A DNA stretch of 19,518 bases, taken from contig NW_025955589.1 of NCBI RefSeq assembly GCF_022376445.1, positions 1-19,518 on the forward strand, in the 5' to 3' direction. The notes below the pieces were generated by a model that made no database searches, had not been told where the DNA came from, and worked only from the letters and a program-made list of their open reading frames with translations. Source of the DNA: Fomitopsis serialis. Lineage: Eukaryota; Basidiomycota; Agaricomycetes; Polyporales; Fomitopsidaceae. This document shows positions 17,452 to 19,518 of this stretch, piece after piece; the first letter of the stretch is position 1; every line of letters starts with the position of its first letter. A program made the position numbers and the translations under genes.

Positions 17452-18277
17452 ACCGGGAGGACCATACATGAGAGAACCCTTCGGAGGCTTGATGCCAGGC
17501 GCCTTGAGCCCGTCCGCTCGCTCCACGAGCAGGACAATCGCCTCAATTAGCCCCTCGATCTGCTTCTCCAGCCCTCGATGTCAGCGTAGGTCCCGCCGGC
17601 CGCCCATCCACCTCTATCGCCCTTCACCCGCGAGCTGCCGGGAGCGTGTCAGGCACCAGATACGAATCCTTATTGGTGCCAACGGGATCGCCGGGTCTGA
17701 GATTCTCGGGCGGGACGAGGTCGGTGAGCGGGAAGAAGACGGTTTGTTGTGTCGAGGGCTTGATGACGGCGAATCTCCCCTTGCGCATAGAGTCAAGGTC
17801 TCGGTTCGCGCTGCCGTCCTCAGTTTCAGAATTCACGTCCAGAATCTGCTTCTGTTAGCTGGTAGCCTTACTAAGGTGACTGAGCGGGCGTACCTCGACT
17901 ATATTCGCCACAAGGTAAGGCAAGACCTTGTCCTGCGTGATCTTCTCCCCATTGTCCCGAATCTTCTCCTTCGTGGCATTCTGCTCTTGTTGCAGACGTA
18001 ACGTCTCCGAGGGCATCACCTGCAGGTTCCCTGGGCGTCGGCTCTACACGCGAAATCTGTGTGGACGGACCTTCAAGTCATTGTCGGTGAGCCGAACTCG
18101 TGTACGGATGCTCAAAGATATGATCTCCTCGGGGATGTCCTCCCATGTCTCTTCAGCAGGCCGGTCCGGAGTAACGTCCACAGCGTCCTGCGGTGCTTCT
18201 GAGGACGATGGTGTGAACTCTGGTGCCTTCTCATTGCTGCTGCCTGGCGGCGGGTTTAGAGATTGTGTCGAAGCCAT
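17452..18277 (-). pseudogene. Rpt5/PSMC3-like 26S proteasome ATPase, truncated 5' part
   Basis: Minus strand, ATG at 18277-18275. Exon 1 (18277-18071) has an acidic/Pro-rich leader, then EETWEDIPEEIISLS and RLTDNDLK. Intron 18020-18070. Exon 2 (18019-17894) has VMPSETLRLQQEQNATKEKI, then RDNGEKITQDKVLPYLVANI. Intron 17846-17893. Exon 3 has [39 protein letters not shown] and [14 protein letters not shown] (OB-fold), then LPAARG and a stop. Family sequence resumes in shifted frames: AIEVDGRPAG, TYADIEG, GLEKQIEGLIEAIVL and GIKPPKGSLMYGPPG, the start of Walker A. The GKT of Walker A, Walker B and the rest of the AAA domain are absent. A few residues expected between IISLS and RVRL are also missing. 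Rpt5 is an essential base subunit, so this broken copy must be a partial duplication. Retained introns argue against retroposition. Confidence 0.78.
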
Positions 18278-18488
18278 GATGGTAAGGAGAGAAGGTGAAG
18301 GGCGGCCGTCGCAAAGGATTGATCGTGAGGGAAGCAAGGAGGAGCGGAGGAGACGTGTACGGGACGTGCGTTCAGAGTAACGGGGCACGTGTCCCTGGTT
18401 TGCTGCCACTCCCGTTACGAAGGGTGAATGTCGTGGTCGCCAACGCCGTCTTGCGCGCGACGATCCCGTCGGCCGCTGTTACACGGAT
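18278..18488. other. Upstream region of the Rpt5-like copy
   Basis: Directly before the ATG the plus strand is purine-rich (GGAGAGAAGG-type runs, 18283-18365), so the Rpt5-like sense strand is pyrimidine-rich there, as often seen in fungal promoters and 5' leaders. No clear TATA box. Confidence 0.3.
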
Positions 18489-19040
18489 GTGCCGCCTGCC
18501 AAGAAGCAGAAACTGCGAGACGACTACCACCGGCTTTACCGCGTGCGGTCACCGCTCCTCAACTGCCTACACCTGCTCGCCTTGCTCATCGCCTGCCTAC
18601 ACCTGCTCGCTTACCCTCTCGTTCGGCGGTCCTCGCGCGAAGAGGACCACTACCCGTTCCTGATAACATCTCAGACGCGTCGTGGCCCGAGCCACGCATG
18701 GCAGCCTGCGCGGACGCTGGTGCATGGTGAGCACTACAGTGACACGGAACCGCAGCGTACCCTGACGCTTCTGCAGTCCAAAGCCACGTTGATCCCTGTG
18801 GACATACACCATGTCGTCTCACTCACAGCTTTCCCCTCGACGTCTGGTCCGTCCTTGCTTGCCTCTGGAACGGCCACCGCTCGCCCGCTTTCTTTCCCCG
18901 TCGTTCGGCACTCCGTCCCCAACAATGTCCGCACCGCCCACTCACCCAGCTATTCCGAGAACTGCCGCTTCGCAAGCTTCACAAAACGGGTGATGGACTC
19001 GCACGTGGCGCTCTCGATGCGATCCTCCACATGTCGCTGA
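18489..19040 (+). other. 183-codon open frame of uncertain status
   Basis: The frame opens with PPAKKQKLRDD, which resembles a monopartite nuclear localisation signal, then contains the CLHLLA repeats and a Ser/Thr/Pro-rich rest. It begins at GTG, not ATG. No domain recognised. It could be a leading exon of the LRR-like fragment that follows, or chance. Confidence 0.2.
18563..18610. repeat. 18-bp direct repeat, 30-bp period
   Basis: CTGCCTACACCTGCTCGC occurs at 18563-18580 and again at 18593-18610. The period is a multiple of three, so both copies read in one frame (18489-19040), giving a repeated CLHLLA in the predicted peptide. Confidence 0.8.
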
Positions 19041-19061
19041 ACCTCGCGCGCGATGCTCCCG

Positions 19062-19327
19062 CGATCCCGGCTGCACGAGATTGAGAGCCTGAGGATCAAC
19101 TTTGGCGGGGTATGTTCGAGACGGACAAGGATGCGCAGGAGATACTCCTCACCTACTTCCACCTCCTCAAGTTTCTCCGCATAAAGAACATCTGCTTCGA
19201 CGGGATGGACCTCTGGTGCGTCCTATGCGCGTGCTCCAAGCTTCGCGGGCTCACTCTGTGCCCTGCGATCGTTGTTATTACCGGATTTTACGCCGGACCT
19301 GGCTGCTATAGCCCCGCTGCACCATGA
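19062..19327 (+). pseudogene. LRR/F-box-like protein fragment
   Basis: LHEIESLRINFGG (frame of 19080) is followed after a frame change at about 19110 by MFETDKDAQEILLTYFHLLK, FLRIKNICFDGMDL and CSKLRGLTLCPAIVV, ending TGA 19325-19327. The L-x2-L-x-I and L-x2-L-x-L spacing recalls leucine-rich repeats of basidiomycete F-box-type proteins. GTATGT at 19109-19114 might be a splice donor, or one base may be missing. Only about 80 residues are visible, so the identity is weak. Confidence 0.33.
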
Positions 19328-19518
19328 CGGGCTCTTGGCCTTGCGCAACCTCGAGTAGGATGGAGGCTCGGCGCGAAATACGTCCCTAGCCTGTTCAGGG
19401 CAGGTGGTCCGTCCCACCACCTTTCGTTCGCCTGATCTGGGCGGTTCTCGTTCAGAAACAGTCGGTCCTCGATTCCACACACACACCCCACACCGTAAGT
19501 GTATAGGAATTCAACCTG
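19328..19518. other. Right edge, no gene recognised
   Basis: Short minus-strand frames only. A CACACACACCCCACACC dinucleotide-like run lies near 19478-19494. Confidence 0.35.

Overview
This window looks like nuclear DNA of an agaricomycete-type basidiomycete fungus. The clues are GT-AG introns of about 48-75 nt interrupting almost every coding block, Plavaka-type transposons, a transposon family combining a Ulp1-like peptidase with a zinc finger and a transposase-like domain, and fungal versions of GEN1/XPG nuclease, proteasome ATPase Rpt5 and EMC1. There is no bacterial-style operon, rRNA, tRNA or CRISPR array.

Layout: (1) 1-3032, two head-to-tail Plavaka-like transposase remnants on the plus strand, both broken by a frameshift or in-frame stops. 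(2) 3033-5324, intergenic repeat-rich DNA: a 10-bp tandem repeat, a thymine-poor strand-asymmetric block, a GTGTCT-rich patch and hairpins. (3) 5325-5759, a probable solo LTR. (4) 5760-11527, one large decayed minus-strand transposon gene. Read N to C it is a Ulp1/C48-like peptidase, a Ser/Thr-rich linker, a BED-like C2HC zinc finger and an RNase H-like transposase core. It is split by (5) a nested element of about 2.2 kb (7254-9464) with short terminal inverted repeats, a candidate TA duplication, clustered GTCGGC motifs, strong hairpins and a GC-rich gene-like cargo. (6) 12085-15233, a GEN1-type Holliday-junction resolvase/flap endonuclease gene with a palindrome-rich upstream region. All splice sites and catalytic acidic residues are visible, but one 1-nt frameshift lies near 13532. 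(7) 16106-18277, minus strand, degenerate copies of two host genes: the 3' part of an EMC1-like gene and the 5' part of an Rpt5-like gene, the latter ending at Walker A. (8) 18489-19518, a plus-strand LRR-like fragment.

The overall picture is a transposon graveyard around one nearly intact DNA-repair gene. No gene cluster with a joint pathway is visible. Family assignments rest on motif recognition by eye. Frameshifts could be true decay or sequencing error. For the transposons, EMC1 and Rpt5 copies, several independent lesions favour decay; for the GEN1 gene both remain open.
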